From the NCBI GenBank assembly GCA_002751075.1, contig NAOQ01000167.1, positions 34,103 to 98,102 on the forward strand: 64,000 nucleotides of DNA, read 5' to 3'. The stretch's first letter is position 1; every line of letters starts with the position of its first letter. This document shows positions 13,136 to 26,100 of the stretch, in pieces. The position numbers and the translations under genes are program-made. Origin of the DNA: Ichthyophonus hoferi (taxonomy: Eukaryota > Opisthokonta > Ichthyosporea > Ichthyophonida > Ichthyophonidae). Under the pieces are notes generated by a model that searched no databases, had not been told where the DNA came from, and worked only from the letters and a program-made list of their open reading frames with translations.

Positions 13136-16100
13136 CAAGAGTTCCACGGATATGAATATCACATCGGTTTCCAGATAGGACCAGTGCATTGGTGTCCAGA
13201 CTTGCAAAGCCATAGGTCGGCCCTGTCTGTCTCAGTAAAATCGCGTTGGAATAGTGTGTTATGAGGGTTCGAGCCGAAAGGGTGACCTGTAGTCAAATAA
13301 CTATAAATATTGTTTATGGCAGGTGCTCAGAATAAATTACTAAATAACTGAAAGAAAAATAATGGCGTGGAATACATAATTTTCTTTTCTAAATTGTGAA
13401 AGATTCTAACATCCAATTTGATCTAAGTAAAAAAGATGGTCCTGTGTTTTTATATTGTTATGAGTTTAATATGTTAGCGGTGTACAATAGATGTATCTAT
13501 GTTTATTATAGTAATAGCACGTGTATGTAGTGCATCCCTGCATTTTTAGTAGAGGCATAAACATAATATTTTAAGTAGCAGCTACATAACATCACATAAT
13601 ACGCTAATTATACATAGACATGGACACATACAACAATGGTTTGTAAATCATAATTTGCCTATACATAATTTTAATTCGTAATAAATCCATGACATATATA
13701 CTTTTGCATACTTGAAGTACCCAACCAGCCAGATCATCGTTCGGTATAATCTTGAGTTGACCTGAAAAATGCCGAACCCCCAGTTTCTCCCATGTACGTA
13801 CTAGAACAAACTCCAACTCGGCTGTATATAAAAATAGTTACATCAGCAACAGTTATTAATTGTTTTACTGTGTATACAACATATGTTCAATATATTTACA
13901 CCCATAATCATTGTATATACACCTACGTATAGCCAACGGTATTAAAATATGCGAACACAAACTAGAATATATACTCCTATATATACAAGCGAGAACACAC
14001 CTGTTATAGAGTCATATGAATGTGCAGCACTACACTTACCAGAGGGCTTGGGAAGTGTAAACAAATCAGAGTGAGGTGCTATAAATGCTGGTTGTTCTTT
14101 TGCTGAGATCACAGGGATAAAACGTGGCACAGCTCGTGCGGATAGATTATTTTTCTGCAGGAACATAAATGTAAATCTATATAAATATAAATATACATAA
14201 TGAAATATCAAAATTCTACCCGCCACAAAACCGCATTGATCTAATGCTCAAAACGGACCTTTCAAGCTGGGGGAGAGGTTACCTGCATCTTAACAGTCTG
14301 AGGAAGAATTTTTCTCAGTGTAACTCTTCGTGCATTTAAAAATCGGCGTGTGCTAGATACAGGGCTATGAGATCTCTTTGCTATTTTTGTTATTGACGAA
14401 GACCTAGATGGTAAAGTCATACTCCTCTGACGAAGTACAGGTCGCTGTGGTATTTCTATACCCAGTCTAAATGGTGTAGTATTACCTGAATCATCTGGTA
14501 GTCCTTTCTTTGACATGTTTTCTAGGTTTTGTGTATTTAGGTTTGATTGATTTAGTAAAAGCTCTAAACTTGCAGCGAGCTGTCGTGCTTTTAATTTGTC
14601 TATTTGTTCATTTTGTACACTTTCAATTAGTAAGTCTATTGAAGTCTGCTTGTTTAAGTACGGCGAAGCTATGCTTAGTACCGTATTGTGTGCTTGTTTC
14701 TGGAATGAAGAAACATTTTGCTGGGACAAACTGCCAAAACTATTTGTGTTTGAATATGGAATGACTCCTTGACCAAATGTGTTGTCCGGAAATATTTCAA
14801 GAGAATGGCATGATTTAAGCCTGTATATGTATGTATGAATGCATATATGTATGTAGGTATGTATGGATATAAATATATATGCAGTCAGGTATGTGCGTAA
14901 ATGTGAGAGTGGATGATTATGTAAGTATGTATAAATATAAACTGGCATAATAAAATGTAATAAATTTATATGATAACAAGCTACGCTACACAAAAAGAAA
15001 AATAGAAAAGAGGTTAAATCCCTGTTCAAATCACCTTTTAATTGTAGGAGAAACTTTTGAGTGATAATTTCCGTAGGTTGAGCTTTCATCCAGAATTGCA
15101 TTGATCAGTCCCTCCAACAATGCCTCTTTTTTCATGTTTATATCTGTAGACTCAGGAGAGGGCAATTCTATTTTGTGTTGTGTTAAATTAGCCAACCATA
15201 ATTTGTGATCCACAACATCTTTAACTTTTTGTGGCAATGACTGGACTATAAAATTATTTTGTATCTGTCCAACTAAAGCCGTCCTGAAAATAGGACAATT
15301 ACCTGTCAAAATACTTTCAGTTTCCACCTCTGTGGGCACTCTGTTTCCGAACATATTGTTTTGATTCATACTGTTATTTAAAGTAAGATCTTTCCATTCG
15401 TTCTGCAGTGTTGGAAAGATTAATAAAGAAACCAATTGAGAATAAAACTGTGTTGGTCCAGGGCAGGATGATGAATCAAGAGAGCTTGTATCAATTTTCT
15501 CTGTTTTCAAAAATTAATGAAAGTTGAGCTCAGTATATTAATCAGTACATGACTAATTAGTATTGGCCGTAGAATAAATCGCTGGTAAAGCCAAAATTAC
15601 CTATGTTCCTATATTTGGATTGCTTTTCCAAAAAAAAAATACTAGAACCATGTCTGTAATATCCATTACCATAGGTATAGAAAAGCTTAAGATATATTTG
15701 TACACACAAACCTCTTTATGAAATTAGATAATCCCTTCTTAACCTGCGGTCAATATTATTTGTAAATCCAGAAATATTATCAGTCAATGTGCGTATCCAA
15801 TGGATTCATTGTAAGGATCTATGTTTTTATCCTAAAATTGGCTTAGCCAATTAAATGTTTACTTAAATTTACTGGAGTTGGCTTGCTAATAATATATCTT
15901 CTAGGAATGCTAAATAATAACAGGAGTCTCACTCTAAATGTACGGCATTTTTATACCTGTAAGTCAAATATCCTCAAGAGTAATTTACTTTATTCTATAT
16001 AGTTTTAACTGAAACGCAAGCCCATAATACAACAGTTTTTTGTCTCCAGGTTATGTCAATAAGTACATCACATTTCTGGGTAAATCCCGTGTAATGACAC

Positions 16101-19100
16101 GAAGAATACAGCACTGCCGTGACATTGAATATAACGATTAAAAGTAGCAATAATATGCTTGACGTAAAAGATGCAATATTATGTTACTCACTTTATTTTT
16201 TATATATCTCAAGGTTAGGTCAATAAGTACAGCTGGGTAACCCCCGTGTGATGATACGAAGAATGCAACACCGCTGTGATATTGAATATAACGATTAGAA
16301 GTAGCAGTAATAAGCTTTATGTGAAAGATGCAATATTTTATTTACTCATTTTATGATAATTGTAGCCGAGTACAATTTGATCTCCTCTCTCGGATAAGTT
16401 TGCACTAATGAAGACTGGATATAGTTAAAGGTTTTTTCTATTTTTATTGGGTCAGTGTGGTCTATAAACAACACTTTAGTATAACTTGGCTTTCTGGCAA
16501 TATTACTGAAAATAACACTGATCACTTGGGCGATTATAAGGAAATCATTATTTATTAATATATATAGGAGAATGTCCTAATTAATAATCAGAACCCTAGT
16601 TTGATTCTCTGACTTTTGTAAGCAGATCGACCTATCCCTGTTAGCCAAAACATAAAATAATTGCTTTTTTAATGAGCTTACCGCCAATTAATTATCTAAA
16701 ATGTCAATGACTTCATTGATAAGAATATTTGATAACAAATAAAATATTATATTGAAAAATGCTTATCAGCTAGTGGCTTCCAATGACACCTTCAGCGTAA
16801 ACCAATTTAAGACGCATCGGATATCGGATAGTAAGCTCCTAGTAGTGACGTCATTAATCAATAAGTGCCTTCTTTGGAACAGCTCGCAATCCTGAACGCA
16901 GCTCTTATTTCTGAAACATGATTCCCTATTTACTGCTTTACACCTTCCCCTAAATTAGGTTTTCATATCGTAAAATTAATAAATGCCACAAGTGTTTATT
17001 AATGTAATGTGTTATTAGTTTGCATGGCTTATGGTTATAGCGATGTTCATTTGGATGTAGTAATTCATTATTTATATGTTCTGGAATACTGGGTCAGTTA
17101 TTGTTGTCTACGTTTTAAGGAAGTGCTTAATAATATTGTTAATGTTATTATGTTTTAATAAGTTAACGTGTGTATAATTAATTAGGAGATATGTGTGACA
17201 AAAACATTAGTCTTAGTATAATTCTTGATTTTGGGGAAGGTGATATCACCTGGTAATTTTTGAATCACAAGTGAGTAATATTTGGAGGGGAAAACTTTTA
17301 GCTATTTTGGGGAAGGCGGTGACAAAATAATTTTATGTGATGAAAACCTAGTTTAGGGGAAGGTGTAAAACAGTAAATATGGCATCATATTTCATAAATA
17401 AGAGGTCCCTTCTTTATCTAGTAGTATGTATCTATTTTATTTATCCCAGGTTGGGGTGATAACCGTTTCAAGAGTCTTAAGCTGACAAGCTATTTGTCTC
17501 CTAAATGCTCATTTAGTACTGTTATCCTGTAGTTGAATCAGACTGAACATAAATTGATACCATCAATGCCTTTAAACAAAGAATGAGTACCTCAAGCTAT
17601 GCCAGTCTTAAAAATTTCACCATATATATACATACCAGAGCTAGATATTAGCGAGCAATATCAATTAACCATATACCGCCATCTATTTACTTACTATACT
17701 GGATGATACAGGAGTACTTTATGGGTGTAACCAAATTTATAAACTATGCTAACACTATAAATGGATTTAAAATAATAATAATAATAATAATAGAAACTGC
17801 AAATATGATAAATCAATGTGTACACGAAATTTTCAAAGCATAATAGCCAAAAATTAGGAAGGAAATTCAAAATACATAATACTGAGTTCCTGATATAAAT
17901 CATTTTTAATGAGAATGACTAACAACAACGTGATAATTGGATTAATGCTAAATTTAAGACCATATACACATATATTAAGGCTTTCACCTGTCAACGCTCA
18001 AATAATTTTGTTTTGTCTCTCTCAAAAAGCAAATAATTATGCTTTGGTAATTCACAAAGCCATAAAGGTCCAGATTAAATATTAAGTGCTGGTGAAAAAA
18101 CACAGAATATTATAGAGGCCTATTTTTGGTCATTTTTCAGAATATAGTTACTATAACATCTACCGCCGAAATAACAAAATGCAATAATACACGTCATATT
18201 ACAGGACTAGAAATTGTATTTATGACTTTTAGCAACAATAAAGCATTATGTTTCTTTTATAAGCTTGCACATATACATTTATTTTTATTATTATGTGAGT
18301 CTAATATGATACCAAAAAATGAAGCACGACAAACATGAAATGATTAGCAATTCGGTAAGGAAAAAACAACAACATTTCTTTCACTGTAAGAAGCGTATGC
18401 ACATCCTTTTATTTAGTATGTATACAGTGAGCTTTATTTATCTATGTTTTTAATTAGAATGTTTTTTTTTATGTATATATGTATTAAATTGCATATATAT
18501 ATAATTGTGCGTATATATATATACAGGATTTTAATTTTAACCGAAATTTGTGATTATCAAACAACTGGAGTATCATTTCATTATTTATCATCAAATGTCC
18601 TATATAGCTTTTAATATACTAGACAGGAACTCCAACAATCTCTACAAATTAAATAGGAGTTCTACAATCACTTAGTATTATATATATCCCCTTGTTTACT
18701 TTGACCACGCCATCTTCACCGCCTCCAACTTTAAGGTTTTTTTTTGGCTCTTTAGATTTTGTTGCAAGACAGTTAACCCAAACATGTAATTTGGCTGAAG
18801 TTCTGACCTCTGCAGTAAACAAAAGTCGGAGAAGGATAAAAGGGAACAAAAACAACTAATGAACGCCCCGGTACACCTGGACATACACAACAACCCCGCA
18901 TGCCTGTATACGTGTATAATACCGATATGGGAAAACTACAAATACGTTTGTAACGCAAAAATTAATATCATAATATATAGTCCTATTATATGCAACACTC
19001 AATTGACGACCCCGAAGCCTGTTTAAAAATCACTAGATCTACTACAGATTGCTATAAATTTTAATTTTATTCTATCAACTACGAAACTTAAACGGAATTT

Positions 19101-19306
19101 AAAGAAAAAAAAGCTGAGTTAAAAGAGGGAACTTCGTAATAAAAGATAAATATACAGATGGGGGTGTAGGGAATATTGCAAAATAATAAATAATAGAGAA
19201 AAATCAAACCAAGAGGTATATTACGTATACACCCAGGCTCCATTTCTCGCCAGTCTCAAGATACTGCTTAGGAGGTTCCCATATAAAAGGTCTCGTCAAA
19301 GATACC
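13136..19306 (-). CDS. Unrecognised multi-exon protein
   Basis: I do not recognise this protein. Minus-strand exons that join in phase are 19306-19233, 18809-18700, 15498-15035, 14820-14283, 14154-14040, 13821-13712 and 13286-13136, about 520 residues. Each has a clean acceptor (ctgcag, atacag, atatacag) and GT donor. The N-terminal part contains TRPFIWEPPKQYLETGEKW and KLHVWVNCLATKSKEPKK. The middle is Ser/Asn/Gln-rich and probably disordered, with a basic Ser/Arg tract (LRQRSMTLPSRSSS). The C-terminal part looks folded (LVRTWEKLGVRHFSGQLK, then GFASLDTNALVLSGNRCDI). Linking the two right-hand exons to the rest across the 3.2-kb intron is inference: phases agree only if the acceptor at 15499 is used. 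The start codon (above 19306) and the stop (below 13136) were not found. Confidence 0.55.
16044..16354. repeat. Two-copy tandem duplication, ~150-bp unit
   Basis: Copy 1 (16044-16197) and copy 2 (16208-16354) share the order caataagtac, gggtaa, cccgtgt, gaatataacgatta, gtagcaataata and gatgcaatatt. Identity is about 85% by eye, with small indels. Confidence 0.8.
16902..17404. mobile_element. MITE-like element with ~80-bp terminal inverted repeats
   Basis: The left end (16902-16981) and the right end (17328-17404, reverse complement) match over about 75-80 bases. Both read ctcttattt, then tatttactg, then tttacaccttcccctaaa and aggttttcat. The interior (about 350 bp) has no coding capacity but repeats the tggggaagg motif twice (near 17231 and 17309). 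This is the structure of a non-autonomous DNA transposon. I could not define a clear target-site duplication, so the exact ends are provisional and no superfamily is named. Confidence 0.65.
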
Positions 19307-21053
19307 CTATGCGTATATCGGTTAAAACATTAACAGGCATACATTAGAAATGAAATAGCAAGCAAGTGAAAAACAAGATAAAAAATTCTCAGTAAGTCAA
19401 CCGTTTTTGACATAATAAATATGTTGGAAAAGAACTCTATAATGAATCCTGACGACTCTAGAATTATTGTTACTTATGTATCTGGGTGTAATACATTACA
19501 CTACATCTAATTTAGAATATAGTATATTGTATTTATAACTAAAATTAAAACAATGGTTCGAATCATTTGATAACAGCCACAAACGACACGGTTTAAAAGA
19601 CATTTCAAATACCTCGCACTCTTCAGTTTAGTTACATTAACAATTATTTGTGAATTATTTTTCAGATCATATTAATTTAAGATACTTAATGTTAATGACA
19701 GGTATATATGGTATACTTACTTTCTTATTCATAATATATTTCTTTATATAATATTTGTTTAGATTATATATATATATATATATATATATTCGTACAAATT
19801 GTCAAAATATATTGAGCAATCATAATGGGTGTGTAAAATAATAGCTTGTATGGTTGTTTAGACAGAGTTGTGTTAATAGGTTTGTAAATAATAGCTTGAG
19901 TAATTTTTTTAAAAAAAATAACTAGAATGATATAGCGTTTTTGTATGAATTGCCCAGTCAGTTGCATTATGTCAAGTGATAATAGCCTAGGGTGTCGATA
20001 GAGCAGGTTAAACTCCATCTAAGGGACGAAATTTAAAAAAAAGTAAATTCAAGGTACTGGTTTGTAACATATATATAACAAGCTAAGCATTTTCAACTCA
20101 AATATCACAATTATCAGAACCGCAATTTTAAATTAGATATATAAAAAAATAAAGTGAAAAATAAGTAAAGAGAGTTAAATGGATTTAGAGAGGAAAAAAT
20201 CTTAAGGAATAAAGGGATGATGTAATCCCTGGAATATAAATTGTACTGTATTATTGTTATTGACCAACAAACCAATGATTGCCAACCCGATACTTAACCA
20301 GTACTTCACCAGGATATCATTCCAGAAGAAAAAAAGCTGTCATTGATTCGTGTATCAGGCATCCGACTTAAAACTAACTACCAGTTGTTGGTATTTTTCT
20401 TATTTTGGCATAATTGAACCACAACTATAATTCATTGAAAGTATCATTTTTTGTACTATTTATTAATTTAATAGAAAATATACTGTTTTATTAAAATGTA
20501 GAAATATATTAAATTGCAGGAAACAAAGAAAATTATATATATTAAATTTTTTACTTGCTTTCTAATAGATTTTTCCTCTTGAAAATAGTAGTTTTTTTTT
20601 GAAATTAAAAATGTGTTTTGTAATTGGCTACTAGAGCACTAACGCATTCCAACCTCAAAGCTACCTTTCCAATGAAATACATTGGAACATCAATGTGCTA
20701 TAGTACACAATCATTCGTCTGTAATCATGCATTTAAACTGCAGCGCCAATACCCAGCTAGAATGTCTCTTTCTATATATAAGATCAGACTAGCTAATAAT
20801 TATACATATATACATACCAAATCCAGTTAGTTATGTATATTCCATTTCCTATTCGCTTAAGCATTCTGCCTGCTCTTTCCCCTAACCAGTTATTTCCCTT
20901 TCATGTGTCTCTTCTTGATTTATTTTGTCTATCTTTGCTTTATTTTGCCTTTTTCCTTCACCTTACATTTTTTTACCCTAAATTTATTTATATACTTCAC
21001 AACATCTTTCTCACTTCAAATCTCATAACCAGACACATAGTTCGGGATTAGCT
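19307..21053. other. Intergenic region upstream of the dehydrogenase gene
   Basis: AT-rich interval between the unrecognised minus-strand gene and the plus-strand dehydrogenase gene. It must hold the 5' end of the former, not located, and the promoter of the latter. It includes a (TA)n run at 19764-19790. A minus-strand frame near 19925-20013 (MEFNLLYRHPRLLSLD) was considered as a first exon, but its phase does not fit the next exon. Confidence 0.45.
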
Positions 21054-22764
21054 ATGACGACTCCAAAGCTTAGAGTGGGATGGATTGGGACTGGTGTTAT
21101 GGGCCTCTCTATGGTAAAACCCAGTTATTCTTTTGTGCTAATACTAAATTTTCTTGATATAATGAGAGGATCTGTATAACATACAATATTCTTTAGACCT
21201 TCACCCCCTCCCCTCTCCATGCACTTACTCTATTTTTGCATCCAGATAAAATAACACATGGCCTCCTATTTAGTATGAATACAGTCTAACTACATTTTTC
21301 ATACAAAGTGCCGTCATATTATGAGCAATGAAGCAGTTGGGCAAGTAACAATTTATACTCGAACTGCCTCCAAGGCAAAGTCCCTTGTGGAAATAGGTGC
21401 AGTTATGGCAGGTACTATTTACATGTTTATGTAGATTTCTTGATCAGAGAAGACAGTGTAAAATTGGATAAGATAAAGTTTTGAATTTATCATTCTTTAA
21501 TTATAGCTTTCACTTGCTTAATTTTTTACAAAGCTCTCTTGTAATTCATTAATATTAGAATATTTTAATAAATGTTGTGTAGTATTTAATATCCTACAAG
21601 CACCTTTGATACAACCTGAACTTGGTTTTATTATTTTTCACTTGATCTTTTTTCAGCTTCATATCTCTGTTCATTACGGATTTATATGCACACAATATAT
21701 AAAAATAGTTATATATATATATATATCTACTTACAGACTACGTTATTCATATTCCCCCTCCACCAACAAAACAAAACAAAACGTAATCGTTTCTATAGCA
21801 AACGCCAAAGAGGTTGGTGAGAATTCAGACATTGTTTTCTCTATTGTTGGATTCCCCAAGGATGTAGAGGAGGTATGATAAACAAAGATTTCTTCCTTGG
21901 CTCTGTTCATATGTGTTCCCCGCTTTTTCCCTTATATACACATGTGTCCTTTTCCTATATATATATATTGTATGCATATGTGCATGTGTTCATACGCTGT
22001 TTCTTATTGTTGTTTAGGAGCATAAAATTGGATGGCATAATAACTGACACTAGAAATCATTGGCCTATAGGTAATCCTGGGAGAGACCGGTGTCTTGGCC
22101 GGACTTAAGTCTGGATGTAAGTATCCAATCATATATATGTATTTGTAATGATGGTTCGATTTCATTTTTCTTTGATTTGGTTTATATGCCGTGATCTTTT
22201 ACACACATCTCCCTAGTGTGGACATTACTCCTTTGCATTAACTATATTATTGTAGTGTGTTTGTAGATATATACGATAATATTCATTTCTACACCAATCC
22301 AATGGGATAGATAAATATAAATTTACTTGGTTCAATGTATATAGTTTATTACTTTCAACTTGTTTTTTATTTGATTTTGCGGTCTTCACCCTCTCTACGT
22401 CATACTTGCGTTTAGCCCTAACCATTGCTTTCTTAGTGGTTTACCTGCCTATACATATGTCATAAATACATTATGCATATTTACAAATCCCTGAATGTAC
22501 ATATACACCTATTTGGGTATATAACTGGATATATATATATATCCATATTTATTTGTATAACCACAAACACATCCATTGAACTACCTAAAAACATGAACCT
22601 CCACCTATAGCTGTGTTTGTGGACTGCACAACCTCTAAGCCTACTTTGGCCGAGCAGATTTACAAGGAAGCCAAAGCCAAGGGGATTGGTAGCCTGGACG
22701 CACCAGTCAGTGGTGGTGATGGTGCGTATTTCTATTGGTGTGAGACTATTTGTTTTCTCTTCTT

Positions 22765-22795
<31 letters not shown>

Positions 22796-23071
22796 NNNNN
22801 NNNNNNNNNNNNNNNNNNNNNNNNNNNNNNNNNNNNNNNNNNNNNNNNNNNNNNNNNNNNNNNNNNNNNNNNNNNNNNNNNNNNNNNNNNNNNNNNNNNN
22901 NNNNNNNNNNNNNNNNNNNNNNNNNNNNNNNNNNNNNNNNNNNNNNNNNNNNNNNNNNNNNNNNNNNNNNNNNNNNNNNNNNNNNNNNNNNNNNNNNNNN
23001 NNNNNNNNNNNNNNNNNNNNNNNNNNNNNNNNNNNNNNNNNNNNNNNNNNNNNNNNNNNNNNNNNNNNNNN

Positions 23072-23102
<31 letters not shown>

Positions 23103-26100
23103 CAGATCTAGGCAATTATCTTTTTCCACCTTCCCTCTTTTGGTTTTTTGTCGGACTTCAATTATATTTCTCTATCAGTTTATCAGTTTATTGTTGTAGG
23201 CATTTTAGCATAGCTACATAAAAATATTTACACATGCCTTTCCACTTATATACACACAAATATACAACTATATATGCACACACAAGTATATTATTACGCT
23301 CGCACCCACCAATATATATATATATATATATCTAACTATATACATACTTAACATTATAGTGGGTGCCAAGAATGCCACGCTCAGTTTTATGGTTGGTGGC
23401 GACTTGGCTGACTTCGAAAAAGTAAAGCCATTTTTTGAAGTAAGAATTTCTGCAGTTTGATTAGAGTGATAGATAAAGAGAGAGAAAAAGAGGTGTAAGG
23501 GATTAATCGCCATGATAATTATTCACTTAATTGTTGCCATGATTCGCTACTTTTATTTTAATGGTTTTTAATTTTCAATATTTGGGCGTTCATTTTCTCA
23601 GACTGTTTTACATGTTAATCATGATTGACTGTTTGTCCCAGTAACTATTAGTATAATGGTAAACTGTGGCCCTAGAGGTATATAGGATATGCCCTATTGG
23701 CCGTTTTGCTTTAACAGCCTGCCGTTGACTTTACCTGTACACACTATTGTATATACATATGCACATACATTTACACACACACACATATATATATATACAT
23801 ATAATTGTTACTATGAGCTTAATGGGCTTGCACATCCATTCAATCAGTCCATGGGAAAGATCATTACTCATGTTGGAGGACCAGGCAAGGGGCAGCACAC
23901 AAAAATGGTTAATCAGATCTTGATCTCCACGATGATGATTGGTAAGACTTTAAGTGTCCAGTCACTCGACTTGCTCTTATATTTATTTTCCGAAACCTTT
24001 CTTTCTTTTATTTTGATTTTAATCTTGGTCTCATTTCCTTTTTTTTTTTTTTTTAAGTTGGGGTTTGTGTTTATAAAAGGTACGTGGTTGGCTGTAGTAA
24101 TTATATATCTGTTCGAATTCAGAGCGAATCGATGCTTTGATTTGCTTAGGTGCTTATGTGGAAATTGCACAGAGACCGATCAGTAAGGGTTGCTATATTA
24201 CGATGGAAATAATAGCTATTGTCATTATTTAATGTTAGTAGGCAGTTCTCTGGCTTCTGAACGAACGAAAGATCTGAAGGCTATTGTAGATTGCAGAATC
24301 CAGCCCTAAAACACACCCACTAGGAAACTCTGTGGAAGGTGAATGGGGCTGAAGTGGGTGGAAAAACACCATGAATTGATCGATAATCCTTATTACCAGG
24401 GCTATGTGAGGGCCTCCTCTATGGCCACAAAGCAGGGTTAGATATGGAGACAGTGATGAAGGCTGTGAGTACAGGTGAGTATCCCAGCCCACCCTTATAT
24501 CAATACATATACACGCAGAGAGATAGATACGGACTTGCGTGCCTCCGTACAATTTAGATATGCGACATACATTGTTCATTTCTGCTCATACTTACTATCA
24601 GTTCCTTATCTTGCTCTATCTCTTCCCTATTGATTTTGTTTTCCTTTTTTCTTTTCTTTCTCTCTTTCTTTTGCAGGTGCGGCAGGTTCTTGGAGTCTCA
24701 CCAACTATGGGCCCCGTATTCTCAACCGGAACTTTGGTAATTATGCTATATATGATATATGATATATTTCGTGCTTTCCTATAACTTTGGTAATTATGCT
24801 ATGTATGATATATGATATATTTCGTGCTTCCCTATAACTTTGGTAATTATGCTATATATGATATATGATATATTTCGTGCTTCCCTATAACTTTAAGGAC
24901 GGGGCGACTGTGATATTGTCTTATTCCTTGTATTATTTCCAATCTTGCTAATTGATTCTTTTGTAACTATTATCGTTTTCTTTGTTTGCTGTCCACGACA
25001 TGCAGTGCATATCAATAAATTACACTTCTTTTTATATTTTTACTTGTTTCCTCCTTGCTTTGTAGATGTGTACATAGAGGTACACACCATCTCTCTCTCT
25101 ATTTCTCTTTATTGCTTTATCTCTTTATCATTCACTTGACATATTTTGAATTTTTATAACCGCAAAGAGATGAATGGACCAGCCACATATCCAATCCTGT
25201 GCGTACAGTTTATACATAAAATGCTAAAAAATGGGATCATTACTTACCCTTTTTACTTGTGTTTTGTTCATATTAATAGCCTGTATTAATATCAACTATG
25301 ATACATTACATGATCTCATATTCTTTTAGCTTCCATATACATATATACTAACATACTATCACACACATAAAATTGCAGAATTTATATATAGACTTACATT
25401 CATATCATTGTAATTTTGTTTATACTTTTGAGTTTCACATATCTACAACTGAATATGCATTCCATATAAACCTATGCAAAGATATATAGATATATATTTA
25501 AACTTACACCACTTAATCACCCAGACCCGGGATTCTTTGTGACCCATTTTGTCAAGGATATGGAGATAGCCCTGCAAGAAGCAAGTGCTATGAACCTTTC
25601 TCTGCCAGGCCTGGCCTTAGCTCATCAGGTTGGCATACTCTTTTATATTTTTTATATGTGCAGGCACATATTTACTGTGTCTTTCCACAGTACGTCATTA
25701 GACATATCAGATTGTATCCTAGCATACGTATCTACCCGAATTTTTATTTATAGAAGATCACACATGTACACAGATACATACACATGTATAATATACTGTT
25801 GTAATTTGACAATATTCTACCCATCTATATTCTGCAATAATATATATGCATCATTATAAGGTTATTCGTTTTACATTTCCCACAATTTGTTTTAAAAACT
25901 GTTTTTGTATCCAGACTATAAGGAAAGTAGAAGCGAACTCTTAACACATGCTAAATCGGGAATTCTAGTGCTAACTTATCACTTTAAATTTCCGGTTATC
26001 ATTTTTGTTGTACTCTTACATTCCACTGTTTTATATTTAACAAGGCTATACATCTTCGTTTTGTTTTTTCAGGAACGGTATCATTATTAATTTACTAATA

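Larger units (their letters stand above)
15501..18699. other. Large presumed intron
   Basis: If the flanking exons belong to one gene, this is a 3.2-kb intron, far longer than most introns here. It contains the 150-bp tandem duplication at 16044-16354, a MITE-like element at 16902-17404 and a short (ATT)n run near 17771. No further exon with convincing splice sites was seen. Confidence 0.45.

Noticed and set aside
19552-19568. tRNA B-box-like ggttcgaatc
   Set aside because: No A box upstream at a suitable distance and no cloverleaf; probably chance.
19925-20013. Minus-strand MEFNLLYRHPRLLSLD frame as first exon of the unrecognised gene
   Set aside because: The only donor available leaves phase 0, but the next exon at 19306 needs two leftover bases.
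22613-23221. Long open frames running through the N gap
   Set aside because: They exist only because Ns are translated as X; the real exon ends at 22721.
23646-23664. tRNA-like A box (ttagtataatggtaa)
   Set aside because: No B box, no acceptor stem pairing and no anticodon arm at the right distance.
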